The notes: a model not told the origin generated them from the sequence alone. Counted from the stretch's first letter, positions 37,001-47,763 are shown. The stretch: 64,000 nucleotides of DNA from Capsicum annuum (GCF_002878395.1 NC_061115.1:149819507-149883506), one strand, 5' to 3'. A program made the numbers and translations.

Positions 37001-40000
37001 CTAGCACATTACCACACAAGGAGAAGACGAAAAGAGTCAAAAGATAGAAAATGGCCTGAGATTATGAACCTAGATAAAACTTAAACTACACTATTTGCTC
37101 AATCAAAAATGATCACAAATGCATAGGAGAACAAATAGTTCTGAGTTGTACAAGATAATTGAATTGACAGATCCACAACAAGAACAGATTAGCAAAATGC
37201 CAAGTAAAAGGTAATCAATATTTGAATAAAGATGAGCTAAAAATAGAAAAACACGTCTCATTAGACTTCACTAGTAGTGCTGTGTTCTGGCAAGTAATTC
37301 AGAAACAGGAATGGTCTTTCTCGCTTTAATTTTTTTCTCTTCTTTTTGGATAAGTAAGAAAACAATGATGGTCTTTCTTTCTATCAAAAGAAAAGAAATT
37401 ACGCACTGGACAAACTTGAAAAACTTTTTGGGTTTCAAATATTGTAGCTTCGCCAAACTAGATAAGTAAAAATATGGAACACATGTTGTTTTGAAGGTTT
37501 AGGTTGTAATAAGCTTAAATCTTGTTGTCCTTGAAGAATGTAAACAGTGGGAAGTCAATATAGGATAAGAGACTTCAATTTGCTTAAAGAAGAAATAGAA
37601 GTTGTATGACTTCTTCTTTTTGAGAAAAAGGAAAAGTCGTATGACTTGATCTTTGATTCATATTCAATAAAACTAGGATTAAAAATGCATACGTAATTTA
37701 GATAAAGTGGAATATCCTCAGAATTATGTTTTAGATGAAGTGAAAGTACATTTAGCTTGGCTAAGAAGATACCATTAAAACAGGACATGAACGAGTGGAA
37801 TAGGGATGTCTTTGGAAGGGTGGAGGTTAAGATGAGGGAGTTCATGAATGAATTGGGAAATCCAGAAAAAATGGAGGGATAGGGGGACTAAACTAGGGAA
37901 AATGTGAAAAGGGGAGTTAGCAATGTCATCAATAGTTTGGGAGACTAGCTGAAAACAAAATAACTAGAAGTAGAACACTCTGTTCGAAAGAAGAAGATCC
38001 AATAAAAAGTTCTTTCATGGGGTGGAAACAGCAAATAGGAGAAAGAACTTAGTGGAGTCAACAAAAGAGGGGGGAATGATTTATGAATTTGAGGAAGAGG
38101 GTCAAGTAGGTGGTTCTAGTTTTAATTCCCTAGTGTACATGGAAAAGGAAGAATAGAAACTGAATTTGGGTGGATAGAGTTTAACCAAATAGGAGAGAAA
38201 ATGAAAAAGTGGTTGGAGGGTAGAGAGGAGAGGAGTTGAGGGAGACTGGAGAATTGTGTGGGAGATAAACCATCGGACTGGAGGACTTTACTCAAACCTT
38301 TTTTCAGCAATGCTGGACTGTCCTCAAGGAAGACAACATGAAGACTGCTACATCATTCCAGAAATCAGGAAAGTCTGAGAAGAGCCCCAATGCATCTATC
38401 ATTGCATAACCCAGAAGGAGGAGGGAGCCACATATAATGGGGAATGTGGACCTATTAGTCTAGCAGGAAACATCAACAAGATCAATTTTAAGATGGTCTC
38501 AAGTACACTAAAGAAGGTCTCAATGATACAATGTCTCACTCTTAGAATGTGTTTGCGTTTGTGGAGAGCATATAAATTCTACATGCAGGATTGATGAAAA
38601 ATGAAACGGTGGCCTCTTGAAAGGTAGTTGGATGTAGAGAATGCATACAACCACGTGATTGGAACTTCTTGAACTTTGTCATGCTAAAGATAGGTTGCAG
38701 AGAAAGGTAGAGAAGGTGGCTAAAGTTTTTAATGTCTACACTAAAGTTGTCAGTTTTTTATAGAGTAAACAATTATTAATCAATGGCATAAAGTTCCCGT
38801 AAACAAGTGATATACCAAAAGGTAGAGGACCTACACACAACATGATTCTGTATGAAAGAGACCCAATCATCCATACAAATTGGAATATCAAGGGTGCACC
38901 AACATGCAATCAAACAGAAGCTATTCCTCAAATGTACATAATCATTTTCAACCCCCTCAAACAGGAGTTCTTATCAATTAAAACCAATGTGGTTTTATCA
39001 GAGCTATAGGGCCTCGAGACGAGGGATCTTTTAATTCCCACACTATCTATATTGGTAATGGAGGCACTGAGTAAGATGATGGACAGAGAGAACATAGTGG
39101 ATTCCTTGAAGGTCTTCAAGGCAGGGGTAGGAGGGAGTGATGACATCAGGATCTCCCACCTTTTTGCAGACAACAGTTAGCTTACCTGGGGCAGGTCTTG
39201 ATATGGTCTCTAAGTAGTTCAGGGCTGAAAATCATCCCCATGGAGGATGTGAGGCAAACATTGAACAACTAGTACAGGTGCTTAATTGCAAAAAATGAAC
39301 ACTCCTGACTACTACTTGGGGCCAGTGCTTGGTGCATCAAGTAGGGATCTTACAGTGGGAACCTACTAACTGAAAGAGTGGACAAGAGATTAGTGGGGTA
39401 TGCAGCAAGTGTATCATTCTATGGAAGGGGTGAAATTTTGATCAAGAGTACACTAAGCATTCCAGCTTATTACAGGTCCATAATGCACGTGGCAGCTTCT
39501 GTTATATAAGTAGCCTAACAGTAACTAACTTAACCAACTATCATAACCAGATACAACTACCTCCCACTAACAAAAAACATGTTCAGTTAGAACAATCTAG
39601 AGCTAGCCGGAAGGAAAATTATACGAAAAAATTCCCAGACACTGACCTTTAGGGTCTACTTCACGAGAAATCTTGATTGCATCCGATGTTGCAAGATCTT
39701 GATTTGCAGGGGAAATTGCAAGAATAATACAATTGGGCTGCAATGTCAAGAAAACAGAAGGCAGTGATTTTCACAAGTGTGAAGAACAAATTGAGATCTT
39801 TAAAAACAATTAGATGTTTCCTGACATATCAGAGAAAAGCATAGCAAACTACAGAAATACTAAAGAACTGCAGTACTATTGTTTTCCGAAATTTAACACT
39901 ATACACTGGAATGTTTTCTCCTGGATAAGAGACAAGTATAACAGACCTTCTCAATATAAGACCGAACCATGTTTTCAATGTCTTGCACAATGCTGTCAGG

Positions 40001-43000
40001 CTGTCCCTCTACAAAAATTCAATGGACAGAATTTCAATTCCACAACAGTTATTGTTTTGAAAAAAAAATCTATGTATTAATGCAAACATGTTCGGGTCCG
40101 TAACATGAATCCTCAATATCTCCATTTGAACCCATTAGATTCAACAGTTTCTTTTAGAATTAGAGACACAAACGAACAGAAACCATATACTCACCAACTG
40201 CTACTTTTGTAAGTCCCGGAAGATCAATCAGAGTCAGGTTAACAACTGCCATGACAAAAATCCAAAATAAGTAGATGATGTAGTAAATGACGAGGCAAGT
40301 AAAATTAGAGCGCAATGAGTAGAAAATCTTCTCAGACTTTTTGGATAACTATACAATGTGTTTGTGAGGAAAAAAAGCTGCAACTCAGGCAAGCAAAATT
40401 AGAAGTCTTAAGGCAAACTGGAACAAATTGTCAAAAACATCCATTTCAACATCAAATGAACTTTGACAAGTGAATGTAGAACTGAAAGGCAATATTAGCA
40501 ATAGCAAAGTATACACAACAAAGGAATTCAGCAGAAAATTACCCACTTAGTGATTTTAAAGCAATTGTCTAGGGCTATTAGATGCAACAATTTTTTAGCT
40601 GCTAGTACCTGAATGCATTAATTGTGGGAGAAACATTTATCACTAGACTTCACTTAAATAGATAACATTTTTGTTGTAATCAAATTCAACCGCATCCTAC
40701 AAATTTCAATATCCTGCTTGCTCAAAACAAATACATCATCAACAACCTTTATCCAAAAAATAAAAATCACCAAAAACCTCAAATGGAGTTAGAAATACAC
40801 CAATGCAGACAGTTGAATTGCACAAACAGAGAACGAAAAGCTCTTCATACCATTTGGAGAAAATATACTGAGGTAAATTGGCACACTAGAAATCTGTTTG
40901 CTGCGGCCCGTTTCTCGATCAGTCTCATCAGAAATCTCCTTCCTCACACCAGCTGTGAGACACGTATAAGACTTAGAATCAAAAAGAACAACAGACTAAA
41001 GTGAACGAATGTCGAGGAAAAAGTTTACTACTTAAGCCCCAGTTTGCTAATGAAGTCCCAGAAGATAATGACAACAAGAACACACACTGACAGGTGCTTC
41101 ATGCAGAAGATCACAACTAGAATTGAGCAAATAATACAGTAATGTTGCTTGTCAAAAACTTACCAAAATCAGTAAACCTCTTCCTTGGTAGGTGTCCAAA
41201 TTCTGCATATTCTCTACCTTCATCTATCCGATGAAGCTGTAGGACAAGGGGGCGACGGGTGACAATTCCTGTACGTGATATGTGAGAATTCTGGTACTCT
41301 TAAAGTTTTGCATCTATGATTCAATTGATGGAATTATTACCCGATCCACGAGGCAAAAAATCTTTTCCAACAACGCTCTCAAGCACTGAAGATTTCCCAG
41401 AACTCTACAAGCCATTCAAAAGATGGGAGTTAAGCCACATAAATGCATAATAAACCTACAAATCTATGGAATCAACAGTTTTTGGAAGACATTAAGTACA
41501 CAATATAAGATAGATTATCACAGAACAGACACATGATACCAGTCATGCACACCACCACTAGAAAACTATCAGCATGCCCCCAAGTTTTAGTTGAGCAGAA
41601 AGGGCATTGGATCACTCACTTCCGGACCTAAACATCCACTCTCCACAACATTGTATATTTGCATAGAATGCACACTCAGAAATGCATCAAGCTATGGAAC
41701 AGCACGTTCTAGCATCAATGTCAAGCAGACCATAAGACAAGCGATATACCGCATATTACATTCAGATTCTACTTTTGATAAACAAACTATGGTACTCGAA
41801 TGCCCCTTCACATGTCCCTAACATGGACCAAAATTCTCAAAGTTTCAACCCAAATAAAGTTAGAAAAAAGTTGGTCCTAAATAATTCAAATAGCCTAAGT
41901 TGCTCGGACTCGAATATGGCTGTTCAATAAAGGTTCGGATCTAGATCCCAGATCCTTCATGATGTAAATTTTAAGATTAGGGATACGGATTTAGGTACAG
42001 ATACGAATGTGAGGATTCGGCTAAAAATAGAGTTATATGTTTAAATTATGAGACACTATACAAGGTATTTCCAGGAGAAAATATTGATCAAGTGGAGAAT
42101 TCCAGAAGGAGATAAAAGGAAATGGACTGACAGTGAAATTTCTATATTCAAGTTATTTTATTTTCTTCAATTTCATCCTTACTTTTATTTTTATTACAGA
42201 ATCATTGTATTTGTCTTGAATTTCTATGTCGATTTTGGTCAAAATACCCAAAATTGTTGACCCAATCCGGTACGAATCCCACACCCATGTCGTGTCGACA
42301 TGGGTGGGACATCAAAAGTGAAGAGTCCGAGAAACTTAGCAAATAACATATAAACTCAGTCCAGCTCCCTCTAATCCCTTTTGAGACATTCCAGAAATGT
42401 TTATTTACATATAACTTTTCAACTCTAAAGAATTCATTTCATTAAAGTTTAAACTATTCAATTTAAAACTTCTAATATGATGCTTTTTCTATCAAACTAA
42501 ATTCTGAAATAACTTTTCACAATCACTGATATATTATATAAGTCAAATATCATCTCATAAATTACAACTAGAATGCAACAACATTTGGAAGAACATATTA
42601 CAGTAAATAAATAAATGTGAAACCAACTTATACGAGCATTTCAGGACTAATGTCATCGGATCAAGCTGAGGCAAGTAACAAGTGCTGGAGATCTCATTTC
42701 ACGACAAAATTTTCAGGTAAAATATAGTGACGAAATGACGAAAAGTGCTTCAACAGAGATAATGCAACAAACAGACAATTACTTATAGAAACTATGAGCA
42801 TAAAAATACAAAAACACAATAAAAATTAAAGAGAGTAATTCCTCCGTTTCAATTTGTTTGTCCTACTTTCCTATTAAGAAGAATGTCTTTTTTTCTTTTT
42901 TGACAACTCTTTAATTAATACCACAAAGGACATTTTGGTACATTCTACGTATCTTTAGTTTAAGACCACAAAATGCACAAGCCTTCTCTACTTAAACCTC

Positions 43001-44123
43001 CGTGCCAAACCCAAACCACACAAACAAATTGAAGAGTACTCCCTCCGTTTCAACTTGTTTGTCCTGCTTTTCCTTTTTAACTCATTTCAAAAACACCTCA
43101 TTTCCCTTTTTTTGGAGAAGAATGTCTCATTTCTTTTTTTGACAACTCTTTAATTAAGGCATTTTGGTACACTCTTGAGTCTACATATCTATAGTTTATG
43201 ACATACTCCCTATGCCCCATTATATGTGGCACACTTTTCTTTGTAGTCGGTAATGTCACTTCTTTTTATTTGATAACTATATAAAAAGGGAACAATTCTC
43301 TTTTATCCTCATTGGTCCCATCTAAATCTAATTTTAAAGATAGTACTCCTTGTTTCTTTTTTTACTTTTCTAAAAAGAACAATTTGGTAAACTTCACAAA
43401 GTCTTTACTTATTTCTTAAACCGCATGCCCGATCAAAAGGCTACCCATAAAATGGGAAGGAGGGAGTACAAAAGAGGGAATCTCTACTTTCTTAAACAAA
43501 CAAATTGAAATGGAGGGAGTACAATATAAAGCGCAGATCTGACTTCAATGAACACGCAAATTAACAGCATCAAGCTCATTAAATACGAACAAAGATTCAA
43601 ACGAAGTAAAAAGGCCCATCGCCAGCTAACATTTTCAGATTCATACATAAGCGATGCAATAAAACAGAATCGAAGTTTGCTTCACAATCCAAAAGAGAAA
43701 TCAAAAAAAAGTACTCCATTTGTTCCATAGGACATACTCCGGATTTAGAGAGTCAGATACATATTAGAGTCTAAAAATCCGAACTAAATGTCGTATAAAT
43801 TGTGACGAATGGAGTATGAAAATAGAGAATCCAGATGTGTGAAACAAAATACTCCATCTGTTCCAATTTATGCTACCGACATAGTTTGGATTTCGAGAGC
43901 CAAATATGAATCTGGCTTAATGTGTTTGACTCTCGAAATCCGAACTATGTCACAAAAATTGTTACGAAAATAGAGAGATCTAGATGTGGAAAACCTGTCC
44001 ACCGACGACGGCGATAGTAGGTAAAGCATCCCAAAGAGTAGGCAAGGAACTCTCCTCGCCATGATCTCCAAGTGCAGTACAAGCTCTTTGTAATCTGTTA
44101 ACTAATGATATCAGATTCTCCAT
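26688..44123 (-). CDS. DRP1A: Dynamin-related GTPase, DRP1 class (phragmoplastin, DRP1A-like)
   Basis: The family is a large GTPase that polymerises on membranes. Plant DRP1 proteins act at the cell plate during cytokinesis and in clathrin-mediated endocytosis. Exons placed by hand, in order: 44123-43995, 41404-41341, 41268-41164, 40952-40851, 40245-40195, 40008-39947, 39737-39647, 36837-36773, 35477-35283, 35077-34958, 34765-34695, 33565-33340, 27643-27593, 27461-27233, 27073-26934, 26816-26688. All introns are GT-AG; the sum is 1830 nt, 609 aa plus stop, the usual DRP1 length (about 610). GTPase motifs: GGQSSGKSS 41-49, switch T68, DLPG 141-144, TKID 210-213, NRSQ 241-244. The middle domain follows and the GED is C-terminal, ending EIDSVAWSK. 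There is no PH or proline-rich domain, as expected for DRP1 and unlike DRP2. The start [20 protein letters not shown] is the DRP1 N-terminus. The frame is intact despite heavy TE load in the introns. The DRP1A-versus-paralogue assignment is by memory of family wording, so the symbol is tentative. Confidence 0.93.
27886..27955. repeat. Foldback (inverted repeat), 25-bp arms
   Basis: Left arm 27886-27910 and right arm 27932-27955 are complementary apart from a one-base indel, with a 21-base loop. The arms carry GACTCCTCTA and its complement TAGAGGAGTC. It is followed by a CAAAATATTTTGACCAACC-type stretch that I associate with a widespread Solanaceae repeat; that identification is from memory. 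Confidence 0.7.
28137..28171 (+). repeat. SINE/RTE tail remnant
   Basis: ATATTGGGTATG followed by seven TTG triplets is the terminal signature of Au/TS-type SINEs and RTE LINEs. No SINE body precedes it. Confidence 0.55.
29041..30064. mobile_element. hAT-like MITE interrupted by a SINE
   Basis: The left end TAGGCGTTTGGACATGCGA and the complement of the right end, TAGGGCCCGTCTGGCCATG, are related inverted repeats, followed inward by ATGAAATCAT words. The flanking 8-mers do not match cleanly, so target duplication is not shown. A SINE lies inside at about 29187-29330 and splits the left arm from the AT-rich core. Confidence 0.55.
29187..29330 (-). mobile_element. Au/TS-type SINE
   Basis: The plus strand begins with ACAACAACAACAACA (complement of the TTG tail), then CCCACCTAGTGGGGTCTGG, TACGCAGTCC, and GGCTGTTTCCGATAGACCC, the complement of the standard SINE 3' half. 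The tRNA-like head would lie up to about 29440 but is too worn to place. Confidence 0.7.
30238..30309 (+). mobile_element. SINE head fragment
   Basis: It reads GGTGCACTAAAGCTCC-like, then GCTATGCACGAGGTCCGGGG, GGGCCGGACCACAAGGG, TTATTGTAC: the well-known 5' half of a dicot SINE family with a tRNA-like start. It stops where the TACGCAGCC block should follow. The 137-codon plus-strand ORF across it is a product of this repeat and is not a gene. Confidence 0.6.
30525..30605 (+). repeat. MITE-like fragment
   Basis: The word order GGCAGAGCTACATTTGCG, GGGGGTTCAACCGAATCCC, TTTGTTGGAAAACCATAC is that of a common Solanaceae interspersed repeat, as I recall it. No second end was found. Confidence 0.4.
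30826..32228 (-). mobile_element. Complete non-autonomous LTR retroelement, 1.4 kb
   Basis: Two 172-bp direct repeats (30826-30997 and 32057-32228, about ten differences) are flanked by AGATT on both sides (30821-30825 and 32229-32233). On the minus strand they run TGTTAGAATATG to TTCTTCACA. A PBS for initiator-Met tRNA (minus strand TGGTATCAAAGCC, ending at 32056) abuts one LTR; a polypurine stretch (GCTTGAGGGAGAG) abuts the other, at 30998-31010. The 1059-bp internal part has no gag or pol. Instead it has two tandem arrays, 31365-31626 (GTAGGGTCGGAATGATGGCA-type units) and 31627-31930 (CTACGCAAATC / GAGAAAGTAGTCATC units), each about 55-60 bp per unit. This fits a TRIM/LARD-like element. 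It lies in the same orientation as the host gene. Confidence 0.88.
32511..32536 (+). other. Potential G-quadruplex run
   Basis: Five runs of three to five G separated by single C or T, in the plus strand. Because the host gene reads minus, the G-rich strand is the template strand and the transcript is C-rich here. Confidence 0.7.
33039..33167 (+). other. Plus-strand open segment of unknown origin in intron 12
   Basis: It encodes [19 protein letters not shown], then [14 protein letters not shown], running straight into the duplicated exon copy. The lysine/glutamate-rich wording looks protein-like, but I do not recognise the family. It could be a captured gene fragment or chance. Confidence 0.25.
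33168..33409 (-). repeat. Tandem duplication of the 3' end of DRP1 exon 12 plus intron start
   Basis: Unit 33293-33409 contains the real exon end (donor after GATGCG at 33340). Unit 33168-33292 repeats about 70 bp of exon, the GATGCG|GTATG donor and about 54 bp of intron. The second copy is slightly longer by an ACTACGGGGG insert and has GCA to GAA and CGT to TGT changes. If spliced in from its only nearby AG it would add a stop after ten codons, so it is not a usable exon. Confidence 0.9.
33633..34640 (-). mobile_element. SINE of Au/TS type, split by a MITE
   Basis: The TTG-tail complement and CATACCCAGGGT lie at 33633-33662. The rest of the SINE (TAATCCCACAAAGTGAGG, GTACGCAGTCC, GGTTGTTTCCGATACCCC) resumes at 34535. 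The two halves are parted by the element at 33663-34534. Reads on the minus strand, like the gene. Confidence 0.8.
33663..34534. mobile_element. hAT-like non-autonomous element, 872 bp, nested in a SINE
   Basis: It starts TAGGGGTGTATAGACC and ends with the complementary CACCACCCCTA. The duplicated CCAGGGT (33656-33662 and 34535-34541) of the SINE flanks it. Inside are AAACCAAACCGA words in both orientations near the ends, a TA run (about 33848-33884), TG runs, and a ~95-bp segment repeated at about 33885 and 34036. No coding capacity. A related 859-bp element lies at 61280-62138. Confidence 0.85.
35935..36245. repeat. MITE relic
   Basis: It contains two worn TCCCTCTGTTCCATTTTATG / TCCCTTTGTTCCATTTTATG starts at about 35936 and 36039, and a CGTGTCAAGTCAAAC end near 36230, as in the common Stowaway-like family. 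There is no mirrored end with a TA duplication. Lies in intron 8 of DRP1. Also in that intron is an (ACT)n run near 35787-35815. Confidence 0.45.
36321..36434 (-). mobile_element. Au/TS-type SINE 3' half (first of a pair)
   Basis: It has the complement of the TTG tail, CCTGTGGGGAGGGGAGGGTGG, and GAGGTTGTTTCCGATAGACC. The flanking words ATGTACGGTTAACTAC and ATGTACAGTTAACTAC are near-identical and may be a target duplication shared with the second SINE. Confidence 0.65.
36447..36555 (-). mobile_element. Au/TS-type SINE 3' half (second of a pair)
   Basis: Same order as the first (CAACAACATACC, GTGGGGTCTGAGAAGGG, AGAGGTTGTTTCTAATAGACC), in the same orientation and only about 12 bp away. It lies in DRP1 intron 8. 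Confidence 0.65.
36889..36995. repeat. Two-copy tandem repeat, about 52 bp, in intron 7
   Basis: TTCTTGATATGAGTATA and ATCTTGACTGAGAATAAAC recur once as TTCTTGATATGAGTATA and ATCTTGACCGAGAATGAACC. Confidence 0.8.
37740..39490 (+). pseudogene. L1-type LINE relic in intron 7, antisense to DRP1
   Basis: Patched plus-strand frames show L1 reverse transcriptase words: [16 protein letters not shown] near 37797, [12 protein letters not shown] near 38450, [20 protein letters not shown] near 39010, SHLFADN (a decayed FADD box) near 39157, and [14 protein letters not shown] near 39437. No frame is long, and the endonuclease region is absent. Confidence 0.7.
41893..42339. mobile_element. MITE in intron 1
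   Basis: Ends GCCTAAGTTGCTCGGACTC and, on the other strand, CTAAGTTTCTCGGACTCTTC, flanked by CAAATA (41887-41892) and CAAATA (42340-42345). The inverted ends recall a common Solanaceae hAT/Mutator-like MITE family (from memory). Confidence 0.6.
42837..43034. mobile_element. Stowaway-like MITE in intron 1
   Basis: Starts ATTCCTCCGTTTCAATTTG and ends CACAAACAAATTGAAGAGTA, mirrored. It adjoins the next MITE tail to head. Confidence 0.6.
43039..43519. mobile_element. Stowaway-like MITE containing a nested MITE
   Basis: It is flanked by TA at 43037-43038 and 43520-43521. Ends are CTCCCTCCGTTTCAACTTG and the mirror CAAATTGAAATGGAGGGAG. A second element (43206-43466) lies inside it. Confidence 0.75.
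43206..43466. mobile_element. Nested Stowaway-like MITE of a different subfamily
   Basis: Ends CTCCCTATGCCCCATTATAT and the mirror ATAAAATGGGAAGGAGGGAG, flanked by TA (43204-43205 and 43467-43468). Because it splits the other element it inserted later. Confidence 0.75.
43711..43960. repeat. Two short MITE-like inverted segments near the start of intron 1
   Basis: One lies at about 43711-43820 (GTACTCCATTTGTTCCATAG to GTGACGAATGGAGTATG). The second starts ATACTCCATCTGTTCC at about 43850; it contains a CATAGTTTGGATTTCGAGAG/CTCTCGAAATCCGAACTATG foldback at 43879-43950. Confidence 0.6.
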
Positions 44124-44509
44124 TTCTATCTCCCAGTCAAAGATTCGCCGACTTGATGACTGAATCTCAAGTCAACTAAGTGTAATAGAAACTACTATGA
44201 CTAGCTAGATCAAAGAGTTGAAGAAGATTAAAAGAGATGCGGAGAGAGGCTTTCCGGAATGGTTCGGTGCAGCTGGGAAAGATTTTGAAATTACAAAGCT
44301 TCTTCAATTTGGGATTTGTACGGAAAATGCTTTAGGTAGGCATATGTATGAGAACATGAAAATACCACTACTTCACTTTTAATTTATTTTTGTGATTTTT
44401 GAAATTCAAATTCTATATAAATTTGATAATATTTTTTAATTTCTTTTCTTTTTTATTTTATAAAAGCAGTTGTTTCGATGCGCATGCTTCAACTGCTTCA
44501 ATCGTGATT
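44124..44509 (-). promoter_or_regulatory. Upstream flank of DRP1: 5' UTR and presumed promoter
   Basis: Upstream of the ATG at 44123 the minus strand has stops and a short pyrimidine-rich leader (CTCTCTCCGCATCTC near 44240). No TATA box is obvious in the first 250 bases. A TATATAGA-like word at about 44410 is far for a core promoter. Transcription start is not determinable here. Confidence 0.35.
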
Positions 44510-45140
44510 AACCTATATCACTCTTAATTAATTATTATAAATTATTTATATATTAAAAAGTTAATAATATCTAAATAAAAAAGTAGACATTTATGACATG
44601 TCTGTTTCAGATGTTTCAACCATAATTTTATTAAATATCATTCCTAATTAATTATTATAAGTCATTTAAGTATTAAAAAAATTAATATATTTAATAAAAA
44701 GATAAAATAGATATAAAATGATAAATTAAATCTTGATGTTTTAAATTAACTTGACGTCTTATATGAGGCTCACTTAAAAAAAATTCACAAATATTTTTAC
44801 AGTAACTTTGTTATATCACTGTTTACTAAATATCACTGTTAATTAATTATTATAACTCATTTAAGTATTAAAAAATTAATAATATTTAATAAAAAATGTA
44901 AGATAGACATAAAGTGATAAATTAAATCTTGATCTTTTAAATTAACTTGACGTCATATACGAGGGTTGCTTAAATTTTTTTTACAAATATTTTTTGTAGT
45001 AGCTTCACTATATCACTTCTAATTAGTTATAAGTCATTTAAGACAGGTTTGCTTCGTTACTTCAATTGTGATTTTACTATATCGCCCCTAATTAATTATT
45101 ATGGTTATCTAAGCATTGTGCCACTTAAATTGACATTTGT
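44510..45140. repeat. Irregular AT-rich repeat family
   Basis: A unit with CTATATCAC, TTAATTAATTATTATAA and TCATTTAAGTATT recurs near 44515, 44636, 44832, 45012 and 45083. Two units share AAATTAACTTGACGTC near 44740 and 44937. Spacing is uneven (70-196 bp). Confidence 0.6.
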
Positions 45141-45330
45141 GATTTATTACCTCGCTTATAAAAGATGATAAGCAGGTAACATGTTTACTTGTGTTGTCTG
45201 CTTGGATATTTCTTTTTATATTTGTTTATTTTACTTTTCTTTTTAATTTGTTATGTATTTGAAAATTACATTAAAATATTAGAAATTATAATAATTAACA
45301 ATTTAGAATAACTAAAAAGATGTAAAAGAT

Positions 45331-47587
45331 TTTTTTTGTTAAACCAGATATGCAATAAGTAAATAAAGTTAAGTACAAGGCTGCATTAGTTCGGCTCCAC
45401 CACATAAACAGCACGGTATTGATCATTAGAGATCCTACTACTACAAACAGTTCTACTGAAAGAGATTCCAATTATATTTTCCCAAAAAACTGAGCGTATA
45501 AACGATGTTGGTATTACAGAAACATGGGGCCTGTTAAAAAAATCCAAAGTTACTCCCTTCTTGGTCATCATGCCAGCAACCCTGTTTTGTTCCTTCAAGC
45601 TATGTTGGACAACCAGTCCTCCTAAGCTTCTTAGCATTGATCTGCCATCAATAATAAATGAATCATATAGTAAGTTACCTTTTTGTAACATGTTTATAAC
45701 TTTTTTAGAGATAATGTTGATTTTTAGAGGCCTAAGATTAAGCTCAATAGCAAGTTTCAGGCCTTTTTCTGAGAACAAGCATCTCTATGAGGTTATTGAT
45801 AACATGTGTAAAGCTTTTGTTGAAGTTAATAACCCAGTCTTCTCTATTGTTTTTTATTACTCCTTCAATACCTCCTTTTTCGAATTTTTAATGTAAAAGC
45901 CATCAGTGTTGAGCTTGTAATGGTTATTGTGGGGGAGTGACCATTTAACAAAGGCAGTGTTCCTTATGTTTTGAGGAGAAGTGACGTATAAATGGTAAAA
46001 CTCCACGGCCTCAGAGTATGCATTCTTGAAGTTAGTGTGGAGGTTGCATTATTGAAAGAATTTGTATTTCTAGTTTTTCAAATATGCCACAGACAAAGGG
46101 GAAAAAAAGTGTTCCAGGAGATGTAACTATTATACTAGTCATGTCTTAAGGACCTCCTAGTATTATCACAATTATCAGTGGAGAACATGTTAATGTCTCG
46201 AAGTTTGTCATCCCTAGCCTGGTGAATTAGTTCTAGCCAGAAGGATTTGATATGGGTACACTCAAAGAAGATATGTTATTGATTTTCAAAGGCCTAGCCA
46301 TAAGTTTGACAATCCGGAAAGATATTGATTCCCCTTTGGGAGAGAGTGGTCTTGGTTGAAAGGCTATTATGTTAGATTAGCCAAAGGAAGAATTTACCTT
46401 ATTGGGGATCTTAATATGCTAGATCCAGCTGAAGAGGGGTTGCTAGTGGCACTGGTATTGTCTATGGTCCTTATGTGATGGTAGGTACTTTTACAAGTGA
46501 ATAAGTCATTACCATGCAATCTCCATAGAGGAATATCAAAGTTGTTAGTCTTGCTAGAGAGAAAGGATTTTTTGATGTTACAAGTTACCCCAAGAGGGAT
46601 AACAAAAGAAATAAGACTGAAATCCCAAGCTTTTTCCATTCATATGTCTTTCACCTTGTGGGAAAGGTTAGGGGTAGGTTGAGGTCCTTGAAAGAAGATA
46701 GATAGTGGTGGAATTCCTGGGACCACCTGTCCTTCTAAGCATCCACCTTGGCCACATCCTGAATGGCCTAGTGGATGGTATCTTACAGATGTTCCATATC
46801 TTATGAAGGCTTCGCCAAGTTCTAAAATAAGAGCCAGTAGACCTACCCTAAAGGGGTTGTACTAGGAGGTAAGGACTCTTGCCCATAGGGAGGAAGGATT
46901 GGAGTGCATTCTCCAAGCAAAGCTGCAAAGGAGGAGTCATTTTTTATGGATGTCTGTTGCATGCCCAGACTCCCCTCTCTTTTAGTTTTGGTAATAGTCT
47001 TCCACATAACTATGTCCATCTTTCTTTTGATATTTGTGGTTCCCCAGATAAAATTTCTCTAGTTCCTGTCAATGTGGTAGTGAATTTTGCTAGACAGGTG
47101 GATATACTGCATGACATAGTTAGAAATGTTGCCTAGAGAAGCTTTGGCCAGGGTGGTCCTTCCAGTCATGTTAAGAAACCTGGTATTTCAACCAACAAGT
47201 TTGTTGTTCATATTGTCCAATATGAACTAAAAGTCCTCTATCACATGTTCATTATGGAAAATAGTGAAACTCAAGCACTTTCCAAAGGAGTTGGAAGCCT
47301 GGATGCCCAAGATGGTGGAGAGTTGTTGTTCTGTGTTGCTACTGTAACTTTTTTAGAATAAGACTTTGGACTTAGTTAGGTTAACTCTTTGACCAGAATG
47401 ATTACTAAAGCTTTGAAGAGTTCTATTGATGGTGTGGCAATTCTTCACATTAGCTCTAGCAAACAGTGTAAGGTCATCAACAAAGAAAATGTGGAGATGT
47501 GGGGTCCTCTTCTGCTAGTAGAATTGGGAGACTATTGGAGGGTATCAACTTCAGTGTTGATCCTCCCGACAGAAGAAAAAGAATTAT
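45331..47587 (-). pseudogene. L1-type LINE relic with RNase H-like C-terminus
   Basis: Patched minus-strand frames: HIFFVDDLTLFARANVKN near 47490 (RT catalytic FVDD box), QRVNLTKSKV near 47360, NNKLVGWNTRFLNMTGRTTL near 47175, ALAWRMHSNPSSLW near 46920, zf-RVT-like WRLHGNDLF near 46510, and, in an open 130-codon frame at 45778-45386, an RNase H-like end (SFIIDGRSMLRSLGG, then LKEQNRVAGMMTKKGV). It is 5'-truncated at about 47587. A poly(A) stretch (TTTTTTTT on plus) lies at about 45331. The flanks share AAATTATAATAATTAA (45283-45298 and 47588-47603). Confidence 0.75.
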
Positions 47588-47763
47588 AAATTATAATAAT
47601 TAATAATTTAAAATATTTTTATAATATGTAAAAAAATAAGTTAACCTTCAAAATTATATCAATACCACATAAATTGAGACAAGGATGTAACATATATTAT
47701 TTAAAAATTATGTAAAAGTTATTATAAAACATAGTAGTTAACTTAAAAATATTCTTCACGTTG

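Noticed and set aside
43868..44071. Minus-strand ORF of 67 codons overlapping DRP1 exon 1
   Set aside because: Out of frame with the recognised exon. The DRP1 start at 44123 matches the family N-terminus.
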